Source of the DNA: Planctomycetota bacterium
Lineage (GTDB): Bacteria; Planctomycetota; Phycisphaerae; WQYP01
Direction: 5' to 3'
Length of the DNA: 29,181 bases
NCBI GenBank assembly: GCA_023489375.1
Contig: JAMDCX010000026.1
Location: forward strand, 636-29,816
Of the stretch, positions 7,459-15,765 are shown in pieces. The position numbers were made by a program, and so were the translations under genes. Each line of letters starts with the position of its first letter. Positions within the stretch are counted from its first letter, which is position 1. The notes beneath the pieces are model-generated. The model was not told the DNA's origin and did not search any database. It worked only from the letters and a program-made list of their open reading frames with translations.

Positions 7459-8583
7459 GTGACGTGGAAATACAGCTCAGGAAAAATCGCTTTGGGGGCC
7501 ATGTTGGCTCTTACAGTTTTGGGGTGCTTGGATGTTGGCATGGCCTCGGCGGCGGTGACCCTTCCCAAGACCACCGTAGGTACCGCCGTTAAGCCGGTCC
7601 CCGTGTTGGACCAGAATATACTCATGCCGCGAACGCCGGCGACGGGAAATCCTTCCATTGCCACGGTCAACGGCGTAGCGCTTAGTAAAGCGCACTTTCT
7701 TAATTCGCTGTTACGGATCAACGGCGTCGGGCTGCTGGAAAAATGGATTCAACTCACGGTGCTCAAACAAGCCTGCCAAAAGGCCGGTTTACATGTTGGA
7801 AAGGCGCAAATTGATGCCGCCGAGCAAGGGGTGTTGAATCAATTGGCGGCCCAGCATGTTCCGTCCAAGCAACGCCTTGCGGTATTGGAAAAATTATTGG
7901 CACGCAAAGGGCAATCGCTGGCGGATTTCCGTATGGCTCTGGCGCGTACCACGTATATGCTGGCGCTGGCTAAAGGGCATGTGCACGTTACACCGGCCGA
8001 TGTGAAACAGGCTTATAAAGTTAATTTCGGACCCAAGGTGGAAGTACGTGATATTGTGGTTGCAAACTTTGATGCCGCCGCCACGGTGCGCCATCTGATT
8101 ATGGATAAACATGAAAACCCGGCGCTGGTGGCGCAGCAGCACAGCATCAATGCGCAAAATGCCGCCAACGGCGGGTTGGAGATTATTCCCCTGGAGGACA
8201 AGGCTTATCCACGGATCTTATTGGATACGGCCGTGGAACTGAAACCCAATGAACTTTCCGCCGCCGTCCCCATGAATGGTTATCTGCACCTGCTGTGGCT
8301 GGTAAAAAAAATACCCGCGGTCAAAGTGCCTTTGTCCAAGGTGAAAGCCGGTTTGAAAGCGGATTTACTCAATGCCATGGAATTACAATGGGGGCAGGTT
8401 GAATTAAACCGGCTGGTTGCGCAATCCAAGATCACCATTGACAATCCGCTTTTGAAGCAGGAATTTACGGCTTTGCGCGAAGCGTATGCCGAACAGGCCA
8501 GACTGCTGCGGAATGAGCAAAAAGCGCAGCAAAAAGCGGCTGCTACCGCGCCCAATCCAAAGGCCGGCAACGGCGGCAAGTAA
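7459..8583 (+). CDS. SurA/PrsA-like peptidyl-prolyl isomerase (foldase)
   Basis: A 374-residue exported protein that probably assists folding of envelope proteins. The N terminus is a signal peptide (IALGAMLALTVLGCLDVGMA, possible cut after ASA); the Cys in VLGC could also make it a lipoprotein. The region from about residue 70 (ATVNGVALSKAHFLNSLLR) to 200 resembles the helical SurA N-terminal chaperone domain. The next section (VEVRDIVVANFDAAATVRHL...NAANGGLEIIPLED...AVELKPNELSAAV) has the order of a parvulin domain, although the usual catalytic motifs are weak. The C terminus is a Lys/Ala/Gln-rich, probably coiled tail. The GTG start has AGGAG 6 bases upstream. Family is confident; isomerase activity is not. 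Confidence 0.75.
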   Translation: MTWKYSSGKIALGAMLALTVLGCLDVGMASAAVTLPKTTVGTAVKPVPVLDQNILMPRTPATGNPSIATVNGVALSKAHFLNSLLRINGVGLLEKWIQLTVLKQACQKAGLHVGKAQIDAAEQGVLNQLAAQHVPSKQRLAVLEKLLARKGQSLADFRMALARTTYMLALAKGHVHVTPADVKQAYKVNFGPKVEVRDIVVANFDAAATVRHLIMDKHENPALVAQQHSINAQNAANGGLEIIPLEDKAYPRILLDTAVELKPNELSAAVPMNGYLHLLWLVKKIPAVKVPLSKVKAGLKADLLNAMELQWGQVELNRLVAQSKITIDNPLLKQEFTALREAYAEQARLLRNEQKAQQKAAATAPNPKAGNGGK

Positions 8584-8750
8584 ATTACCGAGCTTGGCAC
8601 GCGGCGGAATAGCCGTGGTGTCCAGATTACGGCTTAGGGCAAAATGTGGTCACGATGGTTAAATTGGCAGTAATGTATAAAACGTCTGAAGAAATTGATT
8701 CCGCAGGGTTCATTTTATTTCAGACTGTTTAATATAAGAGGAGCCGGATT

Positions 8751-10082
8751 ATGGCCGGCGGAAATGACAAGCCTTTTACGATTGAAGTCTCCGCACGCAT
8801 CAAGCGTTTGCCGCCTTATCTGTTTTCCCGCATCAATGCGTTGAAAGCGGCCAAGCGACACGCGGGGCATGATGTCATCGACCTGGGCATGGGTAATCCT
8901 ATAGATCCGTCTCCGGATTTTGTCATAGATAAGCTCTCCGAGGCGGCGCATGACCCGCGCAATCATCGTTACTCCGTCAGTATAGGGCTGTATAACCTGC
9001 GCCGCGAAGTGGCGCGAAAGTATAAGCGTCGCTATGGTGTGGACCTTGATCCGGAAACCGAAATCGTCGCCACTATTGGCTCCAAAGAAGGTTTTTCCCA
9101 TCTGATGCTGGCCCTGCTGGGGGCCGGGGATACCGTGGTGGTGGGGGATCCGGCGTATCCGATTCATGTCTATGCCGTGGCACTGGCCGGCGGTAATGTC
9201 ATCAGTGTTCCGCTGGGCAATGATGAGGCTTTTTTGCAGCGTATCGAACATGTTCTAAAAAATCTTTTTCCGCGGCCAAAACTTTTGATTCTTAATTTTC
9301 CGCACAACCCCTCCGCCATGACCGTAGATCCTTTATTTTATCAGCAGACGGTCGCACTGGCCAAAAAATATGGGGTGCTGGTCATCAGCGATTTTGCGTA
9401 TGGGGAAACCTGCTTTGATGGTTATCAGGCTCCTTCCTTTTTGGCCATTCCCGGCGGCAAGGATGTCGGCGTGGAATTCTCCACCATGAGCAAACCCTAT
9501 AATATGGCAGGATGGCGTGTGGGGTTCTGTTGCGGCAACAGTGAGATGGTGCGGGCCTTGTCCACCATCAAAGGTTATTACGACTACGGTCACTTCGCAC
9601 CGATTCAAATTGCCGGCATTCTGGCCCTGCGCAACGGCGATGACTTTGTCCGGCGGCAGGCGGAAATATATCAGAAACGCCGTGATGTGCTGATCTCGGG
9701 GCTGCGGAAAATCGGCTGGGAAGTGGAATCTCCCCGTGCCAGCATGTTTGTGTGGGCCAGAGTATCGGATAAGCATCTGGCGGGGCAGGGGACTATTGAT
9801 TTTTCGCTGCGGCTGCTCGACGAAGCTGATGTGGCTGTGGCCCCAGGACGCGGTTTTGGTGACAACGGCGAAGGCTTTGTACGTATTGCCATGGTGGAAA
9901 ATGAATTGCGCATCAAGCAGGCGCTGCGGCAGATGGATGCGTATCTCAATGGCAAGAAGAAAATTCAGCGTCCCACCAAGCTAGGCACTGGAGCCAATGC
10001 CACCACCGCCCCGGATTCCTCCGGCGCCGCTCATACTGAATACTCGGTAGAGCACGATCAATCCAATATCATCGGCGGGTAA
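8751..10082 (+). CDS. alaC: AlaC-like class I aminotransferase
   Basis: A PLP-dependent fold-type I aminotransferase of 443 residues. It closely matches the pattern of E. coli AlaC (glutamate-pyruvate transaminase): RIKRLPPYLF, IDLGMGNPID, HRYSVSIGLYNLRR, IVATIGSKEGFSHLMLAL, DPAYPIHVYAVALAGG, NFPHNPSAMTV, and STMSKPYNMAGWRVGF with the PLP-binding Lys, then ASMFVWARV and APGRGFGDNGEGFVRIA. Alanine synthesis from pyruvate and glutamate is the likeliest role; a diaminopimelate-type or other amino acid role is possible because such homologues are often named loosely. The last 40 or so residues are a low-complexity Thr/Ala/Ser tail beyond the usual end. The start has GAGGAG upstream. It stands alone in its transcription unit. 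Confidence 0.85.
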   Translation: MAGGNDKPFTIEVSARIKRLPPYLFSRINALKAAKRHAGHDVIDLGMGNPIDPSPDFVIDKLSEAAHDPRNHRYSVSIGLYNLRREVARKYKRRYGVDLDPETEIVATIGSKEGFSHLMLALLGAGDTVVVGDPAYPIHVYAVALAGGNVISVPLGNDEAFLQRIEHVLKNLFPRPKLLILNFPHNPSAMTVDPLFYQQTVALAKKYGVLVISDFAYGETCFDGYQAPSFLAIPGGKDVGVEFSTMSKPYNMAGWRVGFCCGNSEMVRALSTIKGYYDYGHFAPIQIAGILALRNGDDFVRRQAEIYQKRRDVLISGLRKIGWEVESPRASMFVWARVSDKHLAGQGTIDFSLRLLDEADVAVAPGRGFGDNGEGFVRIAMVENELRIKQALRQMDAYLNGKKKIQRPTKLGTGANATTAPDSSGAAHTEYSVEHDQSNIIGG

Positions 10083-10331
10083 AACCTTGCTGTTGCTATG
10101 ATTCATTGTGGTAATACTTACCGGAATATTATCAGGAAATAACACTGATGTTGCTGTTGAACCAATAATAAGATCGGCCTCCAAAACCTGCCTGGCGGAG
10201 GAGGAGATGTTGGTGCGTAGCCAGACGGTGAAACATAGTGGCTGTGAATCGCATGATCAGCCATGCTTGCCGACTTCCGGAGATTGCAATTAAAAAACGT
10301 CTCCATCTCAATATCGTAGCAAGACCTGCCG
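10083..10331. other. Intergenic stretch with long-loop hairpin
   Basis: No credible gene is seen; short frames here lack coding character. CCATCTCAA at 10303-10311 can pair with TTGAGATGG at 10338-10346 across a 26-base loop. Read on the minus strand the hairpin is followed by GACGTTTTTT, so it could end minus-strand transcription, although no minus-strand gene lies nearby. Confidence 0.3.
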
Positions 10332-10360
10332 TTGACGTTGAGATGGAAAATCCGTAAACT
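10332..10360 (+). promoter_or_regulatory. Promoter of tRNA-His
   Basis: TTGACG (10332-10337) and TAAACT (10355-10360) are separated by 17 bases. The -10 box ends 14 bases before the tRNA, giving a leader of a few bases, as is usual for tRNA promoters. Confidence 0.5.
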
Positions 10361-10374
10361 AAATACTCAAACTC

Positions 10375-10448
10375 GTTGGGCTTAGCTCAGTTGGTAGAGC
10401 ACGAGGTTGTGGTCCTCGGGGTCGCGGGTTCGAACCCCGTAGCCCAAC
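10375..10448 (+). tRNA. tRNA-His (GTG anticodon)
   Basis: A complete cloverleaf: acceptor TTGGGCT/AGCCCAA, D arm GCTCAGTTGGTAGAGC, anticodon stem CGAGG/CCTCG with loop TTGTGGT (anticodon GTG), and T arm GCGGGTTCGAACCCCGT. The extra 5' G (position -1) at 10375 opposite C73 at 10448 is encoded, the identity element for histidyl-tRNA synthetase. The CCA end is not encoded. Confidence 0.95.
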
Positions 10449-10672
10449 CTGGCTGGGAGGAAAATACTGGCATTTTGGGATGAAGGAATGCCGTTGTCGG
10501 ATATGATAGTGTGGTGGGTTGCAGGGAAATGAAAATGCCGTTACACTATCCAGCCTTAGTCGGGTTGCTGATGTTAAATCCGACAGGCGGCTACGCGGCT
10601 GGTTGATTCGATGTGCGAATCATTACGCAGTGCCGGTGTGCCGAACCGATGAGACGAACGCAATGGCCGCAC

Positions 10673-10745
<73 letters not shown>

Positions 10746-11094
10746 TTAGTTGGGTCGGCAAGGCAGGGCGAAAAGAAAACCGGAAAAAGTGTCGCAGGTT
10801 TAAGCGCGGCACAACTTTTCGGGATTTTCAGGTTTCGCTGTTATCATGCGAAACCAATGAGATGGTCGGCCTGAGGAACGGGACTGAAATAAATCCCGAT
10901 TGGTGCTGTAATCGCATATTTCACCACCTGTACAGCTGGTGACTATGTGTGGAATGGCGCTTTGGATGCGGTGGATTTGGTATTGGAAAATGAATTCGAT
11001 CCCGCTCCCGAACTGGAATTATGATCGTGGTATTTGGTTTCCACGGTAATGTTAGTTTGTTATTGGATTCTTTTACCATAGGAGGTACTCATAC
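10746..11094. other. Intergenic region between tRNA-Thr and tuf
   Basis: There are 349 bases without a gene I can support. A 25-codon acidic frame from a GTG at 10947 (ending DPAPELEL) lacks a ribosome site. The tuf ribosome site AGGAGGT lies at the right end. No clear terminator or promoter stands out. Confidence 0.3.
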
Positions 11095-12306
11095 ATGGCC
11101 AAGGGCGTATTTGAACGTAAGAAACCACACGTAAATGTCGGAACCATCGGTCACATTGACCATGGTAAAACCACACTGACCGCGGCGTTAACGACGGTAT
11201 TGGCCGCCAAGGGCTTGGCTCAGGCCATTTCCTATGATTCGGTGGCGAAGGCCTCCGAGAAACAGGGCCGGCGCGATCCCAGCAAAATTGTGACTATTGC
11301 CGTATCACATGTTGAATATGAGTCGGATAAACGTCATTACGCGCACATTGACTGCCCCGGTCACGCTGACTTCGTAAAGAACATGATTACCGGTGCCGCA
11401 CAGATGGACGGCGCCATTCTCGTGGTTTCCGCCGCTGATGGTCCGATGCCCCAGACGCGGGAACACGTATTGCTGGCGCGACAGGTTAACGTTCCGCGCA
11501 TCGTGGTATTCCTTAACAAAATAGACCTGGTGGATGATCCGGAATTGCTGGAACTCGTGGAACTGGAAATCCGGGAGTTGCTCACTAAGTATAAATTCCC
11601 CGGCGATGAAGTGCCGATTATACGCGGTTCGGCGTCCGCAGCGCTTAAGAATCCGACTGATGCCAAAGCTATCGAACCTATTATGAAACTGGTGGAGGCC
11701 CTGGACAGCTATATTCCCGAGCCTGTGCGGGAAACGGATAAGCCCTTCCTCATGCCGGTGGAAGATGTGTTTTCCATCAAGGGTCGCGGTACGGTAGGTA
11801 CGGGCCGTGTGGAACGTGGAACGATTAAAGTCGGCGATGATGTAGAAATCGTAGGTCTGCATAAAGATCCGATGAAGTCGGTCGTAACCGGTGTGGAAAT
11901 GTTCCAGAAGGTGCTGGATCAGGCCATTCCCGGAGATAATGTCGGTTTGCTGCTGCGTGGCGTGGAAAAAGAACAATTGGAGCGCGGCCAGGTAATTGCC
12001 AAACCGGGGTCTATTACCCCGCATACTAAGTTTGAAGCGGAAATTTACGTGCTTACCAAGGAAGAGGGTGGCCGCCATACCGCATTCTTCAAAGGCTATC
12101 GGCCGCAGTTCTATTTCCGGACTACCGATGTGACCGGGTCTCTGGACCTTCCCGCCGGCACGGAAATGGTCATGCCAGGCGATAATGTAAAGATCACTGT
12201 GGACCTTGGCGAGTGCCCGATTGCTATGGAACAGGGTGTGCGTTTTGCCATTCGTGAAGGTGGCCGGACGGTTGGCGCTGGTGTGGTCACCAAGGTTATC
12301 GCCTGA
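11095..12306 (+). CDS. tuf: Elongation factor Tu
   Basis: This GTPase delivers aminoacyl-tRNA to the ribosomal A site. Visible are the P-loop GHIDHGKT (residues 19-26), DCPGH (86-90), NKID (near 140) and the beta-barrel domains 2 and 3 with a normal C terminus (GRTVGAGVVTKV). Length is 403 residues. The switch I effector region (about residues 47-70) reads YDSVAKASEKQGRRDPSKIV instead of the standard form with APEERxRGITI; the Thr that contacts Mg can still be placed at T67. Planctomycete EF-Tu proteins carry a similar replacement (recalled), which is the best taxonomic clue here. A strong AGGAGGT ribosome site precedes the ATG. Confidence 0.97.
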   Translation: MAKGVFERKKPHVNVGTIGHIDHGKTTLTAALTTVLAAKGLAQAISYDSVAKASEKQGRRDPSKIVTIAVSHVEYESDKRHYAHIDCPGHADFVKNMITGAAQMDGAILVVSAADGPMPQTREHVLLARQVNVPRIVVFLNKIDLVDDPELLELVELEIRELLTKYKFPGDEVPIIRGSASAALKNPTDAKAIEPIMKLVEALDSYIPEPVRETDKPFLMPVEDVFSIKGRGTVGTGRVERGTIKVGDDVEIVGLHKDPMKSVVTGVEMFQKVLDQAIPGDNVGLLLRGVEKEQLERGQVIAKPGSITPHTKFEAEIYVLTKEEGGRHTAFFKGYRPQFYFRTTDVTGSLDLPAGTEMVMPGDNVKITVDLGECPIAMEQGVRFAIREGGRTVGAGVVTKVIA

Positions 12307-12342
12307 TTAGTTCGTGTAGACGAATGTTAAAGAAAAACATGG

Positions 12343-12376
12343 GCCACGCGGGCGGGGATTTCCTTGTCCGCGTGGC
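12343..12376 (+). terminator. Hairpin after tuf, possible terminator
   Basis: GCCACGCGG (12343-12351) pairs perfectly with CCGCGTGGC (12368-12376) around a 16-base loop, 37 bases after the tuf stop. There is no T-run after it, so termination may be factor-dependent or the hairpin may only protect the 3' end. Confidence 0.5.
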
Positions 12377-12405
12377 TCTGTCAATGACTGAAGCTTATTT
12401 GATTG

Positions 12406-12434
12406 TTTCCAGACCGTTGGAAAGTTTCTATAAT
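12406..12434 (+). promoter_or_regulatory. Promoter of the rpmG-tRNA-Trp-secE-nusG unit
   Basis: TTTCCA (12406-12411) and a perfect TATAAT (12429-12434) are 17 bases apart, about 114 bases before rpmG. The -35 box is imperfect. It lies after the tuf hairpin, so tuf and rpmG are likely separate units. Confidence 0.5.
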
Positions 12435-12547
12435 ATAAGCTGGAATCAAAATGGGGTATAAAACCCGATTTTGGAGTTTTTCAGACGGAATAGGCCGAGG
12501 CGAAACAAAGTTGGTTTTAAGTTTATTATGGAATTGGAGTCGCGGAA

Positions 12548-12706
12548 ATGGTGCGTGAATGGGCATGGTTACAGTGTAGTGAGACCAAAGACCTCAACTA
12601 CCGTATCAGCATCAACCCCAAGGAGATGGATGTGAAGAAAGTATTCTCCAAATTCTCTCCCCGGTTGCGGAAACATACGGATCATAAGATAAAGAAAGGT
12701 AAATGA
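12548..12706 (+). CDS. rpmG: Ribosomal protein bL33
   Basis: A 52-residue basic protein of the large ribosomal subunit: MVREWAWLQCSETKDLNYR, then KKVFSKFSPRLRKHTDHKIK. It aligns with the bL33 pattern (xxLxCxxCxxRNYxxxKN...KYCPxCRKHTxHKExK). Three of the four zinc-ligand Cys positions are replaced (one Cys remains at residue 10; KFSPRL stands where KYCPRC usually is), so this is the zinc-free form. GGAG lies 8 bases before the ATG. It is followed by tRNA-Trp and secE, the usual order in many bacteria. Confidence 0.9.
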   Translation: MVREWAWLQCSETKDLNYRISINPKEMDVKKVFSKFSPRLRKHTDHKIKKGK

Positions 12707-12743
12707 TGTCGCGGCGATACATAGAGTGCTGGCGAAAATATTT

Positions 12744-12816
12744 ACGGCAGTAGCTCAATTGGCAGAGCACCGGTCTCCAAAACCGGGGGTTGCAGGTTCA
12801 ACTCCTGCCTGCCGTG
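12744..12816 (+). tRNA. tRNA-Trp (CCA anticodon)
   Basis: The acceptor ACGGCAG pairs perfectly with CTGCCGT, discriminator G73. The D arm is GCTCAATTGGCAGAGC, the anticodon stem CCGGT/ACCGG with loop CTCCAAA (anticodon CCA), and the T arm GCAGGTTCAACTCCTGC. It sits between rpmG and secE, a widely conserved placement. No CCA end is encoded. Confidence 0.95.
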
Positions 12817-12920
12817 TTGGCTAATGGGTATGTGCGGATTTGGATTGGACCGAAATGTTCCCGGTTGGACTTTGCCAAACCGCAAATCATCGCAACTAAA
12901 ATAGGATTCTGGAGTACAGT

Positions 12921-13310
12921 TTGTCATTCTTCAACATCTACAAAAAGGGACAGGGTAAATGGGTGCGACTGGGAACGGCCATTGGATTGGGACTCCTGAT
13001 CGCTTTGGGAATTCTATGGATCAAGAATACCTTTATGCCATTGGCACCGGCCTATTCCAAAATGATCATGGTGGTACTGGTGGGATCCTTAGGCGGGTTG
13101 ATATGCTTTTATGTGGTCAATCGTCCGAATCTGGCCGATTTTATGATCCTGACGGAAAGTGAAATGCGGAAAGTGGTTTGGCCGACCCGGCAAGGTGTCA
13201 TTCGCGCCACGCGGCTGGTGGTTTTGTCCACTTTGGGGCTGGCATTCATGTTGTGGCTGGTGGATACATTTTTCGTGTGGTTATTCCGCACGATTCATGT
13301 TATTCGGTAA
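12921..13310 (+). CDS. secE: Protein translocase subunit SecE
   Basis: A small essential subunit of the SecYEG channel in the inner membrane. It has 129 residues, longer than minimal SecE. Two N-terminal hydrophobic segments (GLGLLIALGILWI and MIMVVLVGSLGGLICFYVV) precede the conserved amphipathic helix ILTESEMRKVVWPTRQGVIR, where E(M)RKVxWPTR is the SecE hallmark, and the core helix VVLSTLGLAFMLWLVDTFF. The start is TTG at 12921 with GGAG 6 bases upstream. It is followed after 52 bases by nusG, the normal order. Confidence 0.95.
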   Translation: MSFFNIYKKGQGKWVRLGTAIGLGLLIALGILWIKNTFMPLAPAYSKMIMVVLVGSLGGLICFYVVNRPNLADFMILTESEMRKVVWPTRQGVIRATRLVVLSTLGLAFMLWLVDTFFVWLFRTIHVIR

Positions 13311-13362
13311 CGCGGAAATTTCCGCATGGATCAGGAAACGCCGGCGGTGATATGCCGGAAGT

Positions 13363-13968
13363 ATGAATGGCAAAATGAACACTCAACAGGTAACGGAGCA
13401 TCAAGTGACCGAATCTTCTACCAAGCATTGGTGTGTACTTAAGGTCGCTTCCAATAAGGAAGACCAGGTGCGCGACGCGCTGGAACGCAAAGTAAAGGCG
13501 GAGAATCTCACCGATATCATCGGGCGCCTTCTGGTTCCGCGCGAACGTGTGAAAAAAGTGAAAGCGGGAATGCAGAAAGTTGCGGAAAGTAAGACCTACC
13601 CCGGTTACGTTTTTGTGGAAATGGACTTAAACCATGATGGTACCATTCCCGAGCGGGCTTGGTATGTGTTCAAAGAAACCGTGGGAGCTGGTGATTTTAT
13701 AGGTCATAAAAACAAGCCGGAATGTATGACGGCCAAAGAAGTTGAGAAACTTCTCGCCGATGCGGAGAAGCTGGAGGCTGGGCCGGAGGTCAAAGTTGAG
13801 TTCCTGAAGGGTGATGCCGTTAAAGTGCGGGAAGGTCCGTTTGAGAATTTTGAAGGTGTGGTGGACGAAATTTTTCCGGACAAAGGTATGGTGCGGGTTA
13901 TTGTGACCATTTTTGGCCGCGCTACCCCATTGGAGTTGGAATATTGGCAATTGGAGAAGATGCAATAA
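13363..13968 (+). CDS. nusG: Transcription termination/antitermination factor NusG
   Basis: NusG binds RNA polymerase and links it to Rho or to the ribosome. It has 201 residues. The NGN domain (about 20-145) contains HWCVLKVASNKEDQVRDAL, LVPRERVKKV, YPGYVFVEMDL and WYVFKETVGAGDFIG. The KOW domain (about 150-195) has GDAVKVREGPFENFEGVV and ends PLELEYWQLEK. The ATG at 13363 has GGAA just upstream; an in-frame ATG at 13375 is possible. It lies between secE and a small membrane gene that precedes rplK. Confidence 0.96.
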   Translation: MNGKMNTQQVTEHQVTESSTKHWCVLKVASNKEDQVRDALERKVKAENLTDIIGRLLVPRERVKKVKAGMQKVAESKTYPGYVFVEMDLNHDGTIPERAWYVFKETVGAGDFIGHKNKPECMTAKEVEKLLADAEKLEAGPEVKVEFLKGDAVKVREGPFENFEGVVDEIFPDKGMVRVIVTIFGRATPLELEYWQLEKMQ

Positions 13969-14094
13969 CCCGGATCGGGGTGATCGTTTCCACAGCCGGG
14001 CTTCAGGCTGTTTCATGGCTATAATATAGAGACTTGTGGAATTAAAACCCGCGGGTCTGTATGACATCAGGAGAACGATAACATTCGGGTCACA

Positions 14095-14409
14095 ATGAAG
14101 TTACTAACCGATAATACCGTAAGGACGCCACACCGGTTGATCCCCCGAACCACGTTGGGAAAATGGTTCCTGATTTTAGCCGGTATCGTGGTTCTCGTGC
14201 CGCTGGTGATGGTGGGCTTACTGCTGACCGTAGTGGTAATTGGGGTGGTGCTGGTATTAGGAATGTTATCGTTGCTGGTGTTGGCGGTTCGTAGAATTGG
14301 GCACAAACCAACGGCCCCTGATGGTCAGATGCCGATCCAGCAATCCTGGATGCGGGATGACGGGCGGCGTAACGTAAGAGTGGTTCAGAGGACGAATTGG
14401 GATCTTTGA
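14095..14409 (+). CDS. Small hypothetical membrane protein between nusG and rplK
   Basis: A 104-residue protein with two closely spaced hydrophobic segments (FLILAGIVVLVPLVMVGLL and TVVVIGVVLVLGMLSLLVLA) followed by a polar, basic cytoplasmic-type tail. No family is recognised. The nearest ribosome site (AGGAG at 14069) is 21 bases before the ATG, so either initiation is weak or an unusual start such as ATT at 14083 is used. It interrupts the nearly universal nusG-rplK adjacency. Base composition matches its neighbours. Coding status is moderate: the long run of Val/Leu/Ile codons with a polar tail is hard to explain as chance. Confidence 0.55.
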   Translation: MKLLTDNTVRTPHRLIPRTTLGKWFLILAGIVVLVPLVMVGLLLTVVVIGVVLVLGMLSLLVLAVRRIGHKPTAPDGQMPIQQSWMRDDGRRNVRVVQRTNWDL

Positions 14410-14467
14410 GTAGTATTAGTACGTGATCAGGCATTGAGTATAGAATAAGATTATTGAGGTTCAAATT

Positions 14468-14899
14468 ATGGCCAAAGTTAAGGAAATTTCTAAAAAGTTT
14501 AAAATGCAGGCTCCCGGCGGCACCGCCACACCAGCCCCTCCGATTGGGCCGGTATTGGGTGCCAACGGCGTAAACCCCGGTCAGTTCATACAGCGATTTA
14601 ATGCGGCCACCGCCGCGCTGAAAGGCAAGGTGGTGGGCGTTGAAGTCACGGTATATAGTGACCGGTCTTTTGATTTCGTCATTAAAACTCCGCCCGCTTC
14701 GGTGATGATTAAGGACGCGCTGGGGCTGGAAAAAGGCAGTGGCGAACCGAATAAGAATAAAGTCGGCAAGCTTACCAAAGCGCAATTGCGGAAATTAGCA
14801 CAGGAAAAATTGCCGGACCTCAACGCTCCCAGTTTGGAAGCCGCGGAAAAGATTCTGACTGGTTCGGCGCGTTCTATGGGTGTTGAAATCGCGGAATAA
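14468..14899 (+). CDS. rplK: Ribosomal protein uL11
   Basis: A 143-residue protein that forms the GTPase-associated centre on 23S rRNA. Hallmarks are GGTATPAPPIGPVLGANGVN near the N terminus (linker prolines included), FNAATAALKG, and the C-terminal rRNA-binding domain with KTPPASVMIKDALGLEKGSG and LEAAEKILTGSARSMGVEI. GAGG lies upstream of the ATG. The normal next gene, rplA, is missing: a TIM-barrel gene starts one base after the stop. Confidence 0.97.
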   Translation: MAKVKEISKKFKMQAPGGTATPAPPIGPVLGANGVNPGQFIQRFNAATAALKGKVVGVEVTVYSDRSFDFVIKTPPASVMIKDALGLEKGSGEPNKNKVGKLTKAQLRKLAQEKLPDLNAPSLEAAEKILTGSARSMGVEIAE

Positions 14900-14900
14900 C

Positions 14901-15722
14901 ATGAAACTGGCTTTTTCCACCAACGCTTTCAAAAAAACTTCGCTGGAAGAAGCCGTCGCCGTGATTGCGGCCTCCGGTTATGGCGGCGTGGAGATTATGG
15001 CGGATGTTCCCCATGCTTACCCGCCGCACATGTCCGACGCGCGAATTGTGGAATTGCGCCGGCAATTGGATTCGCTGAAAATGCGCATTTCCAATGTCAA
15101 CGCTTTTACCTTTTTTGCCATCGGCGATACGCTGCATCCATCCTGGATTGAAAAAGACCCGGCGCTGCGCGAAAAGCGTATTCGCCATACCGACAACTGT
15201 ATACGTATGGCGGCGGCCTTGGGTGCCAAGACCATTTCATTGGAACCGGGGGGACCTCTGGATGGAATGTTACGCGCGGAGGCCCTGGAATTGTATCAAG
15301 AGGGGTTGATGCGGGTATTGCCTCTGGCTCAGCAATACAACATCATATTACTGGTGGAACCCGAACCGGGACTGATGCTCCAGAGCACCACGGAATGCGT
15401 GGAATTTTTGCGGCGCGTGAATCATCCAAATTTACGTATGAATTGTGATCTGGGGCATCTGTACTGTGTGGGTGAAGACCCCGCGGAGTCATTTGTAAAC
15501 TGCTCCGCATGGGTCGGACATGTGCATCTGGAGGATATTGCCCATAGCCGGGTGCATCAGCATCTGATTCCAGGCCGCGGAGCGATGGATTGGACCGCCA
15601 TTTTTAACGCGTTCAGGCGGGTGGACTATAAGGGCTGGGCCACGGTGGAACTCTATCCGTATGAAACGACCGCGCAGGCGGCGGCGGAAGAGGCCTTCGC
15701 TTTTCTGCAAAATTTTATATAA
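14901..15722 (+). CDS. Sugar phosphate isomerase/epimerase-like TIM-barrel protein
   Basis: A 273-residue member of the xylose isomerase-like superfamily (AP endonuclease 2 fold). Features in barrel order are KLAFSTNAF at strand 1, YGGVEIMADVPHAYP, RISNVNAFTFFAI, GAKTISLEPGG, ILLVEPEPGLM with the metal-ligand Glu, MNCDLGHLYCVGED with Asp/His ligands, WVGHVHLEDIAHS with His ligands, and ATVELYP with the last Glu. Metal-dependent isomerase or epimerase activity is likely; the substrate is unknown. It starts one base after the rplK stop and lies 43 bases before lysA, so it probably shares a transcript with both. Confidence 0.8.
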   Translation: MKLAFSTNAFKKTSLEEAVAVIAASGYGGVEIMADVPHAYPPHMSDARIVELRRQLDSLKMRISNVNAFTFFAIGDTLHPSWIEKDPALREKRIRHTDNCIRMAAALGAKTISLEPGGPLDGMLRAEALELYQEGLMRVLPLAQQYNIILLVEPEPGLMLQSTTECVEFLRRVNHPNLRMNCDLGHLYCVGEDPAESFVNCSAWVGHVHLEDIAHSRVHQHLIPGRGAMDWTAIFNAFRRVDYKGWATVELYPYETTAQAAAEEAFAFLQNFI

Positions 15723-15765
15723 CCGTGGTGCCGGGATGATGGCCGGTCGTCAACTTGGAATAAAA

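Noticed and set aside
10947..11024. 25-codon acidic frame before tuf (ends DPAPELEL)
   Set aside because: It has some coding look but no ribosome site, no upstream start and no known family; may be a gene relic.
11305..12078. Long open frame antisense to tuf (257 codons)
   Set aside because: It is a shadow of codon usage in a highly expressed gene; no ribosome site and no recognisable family.
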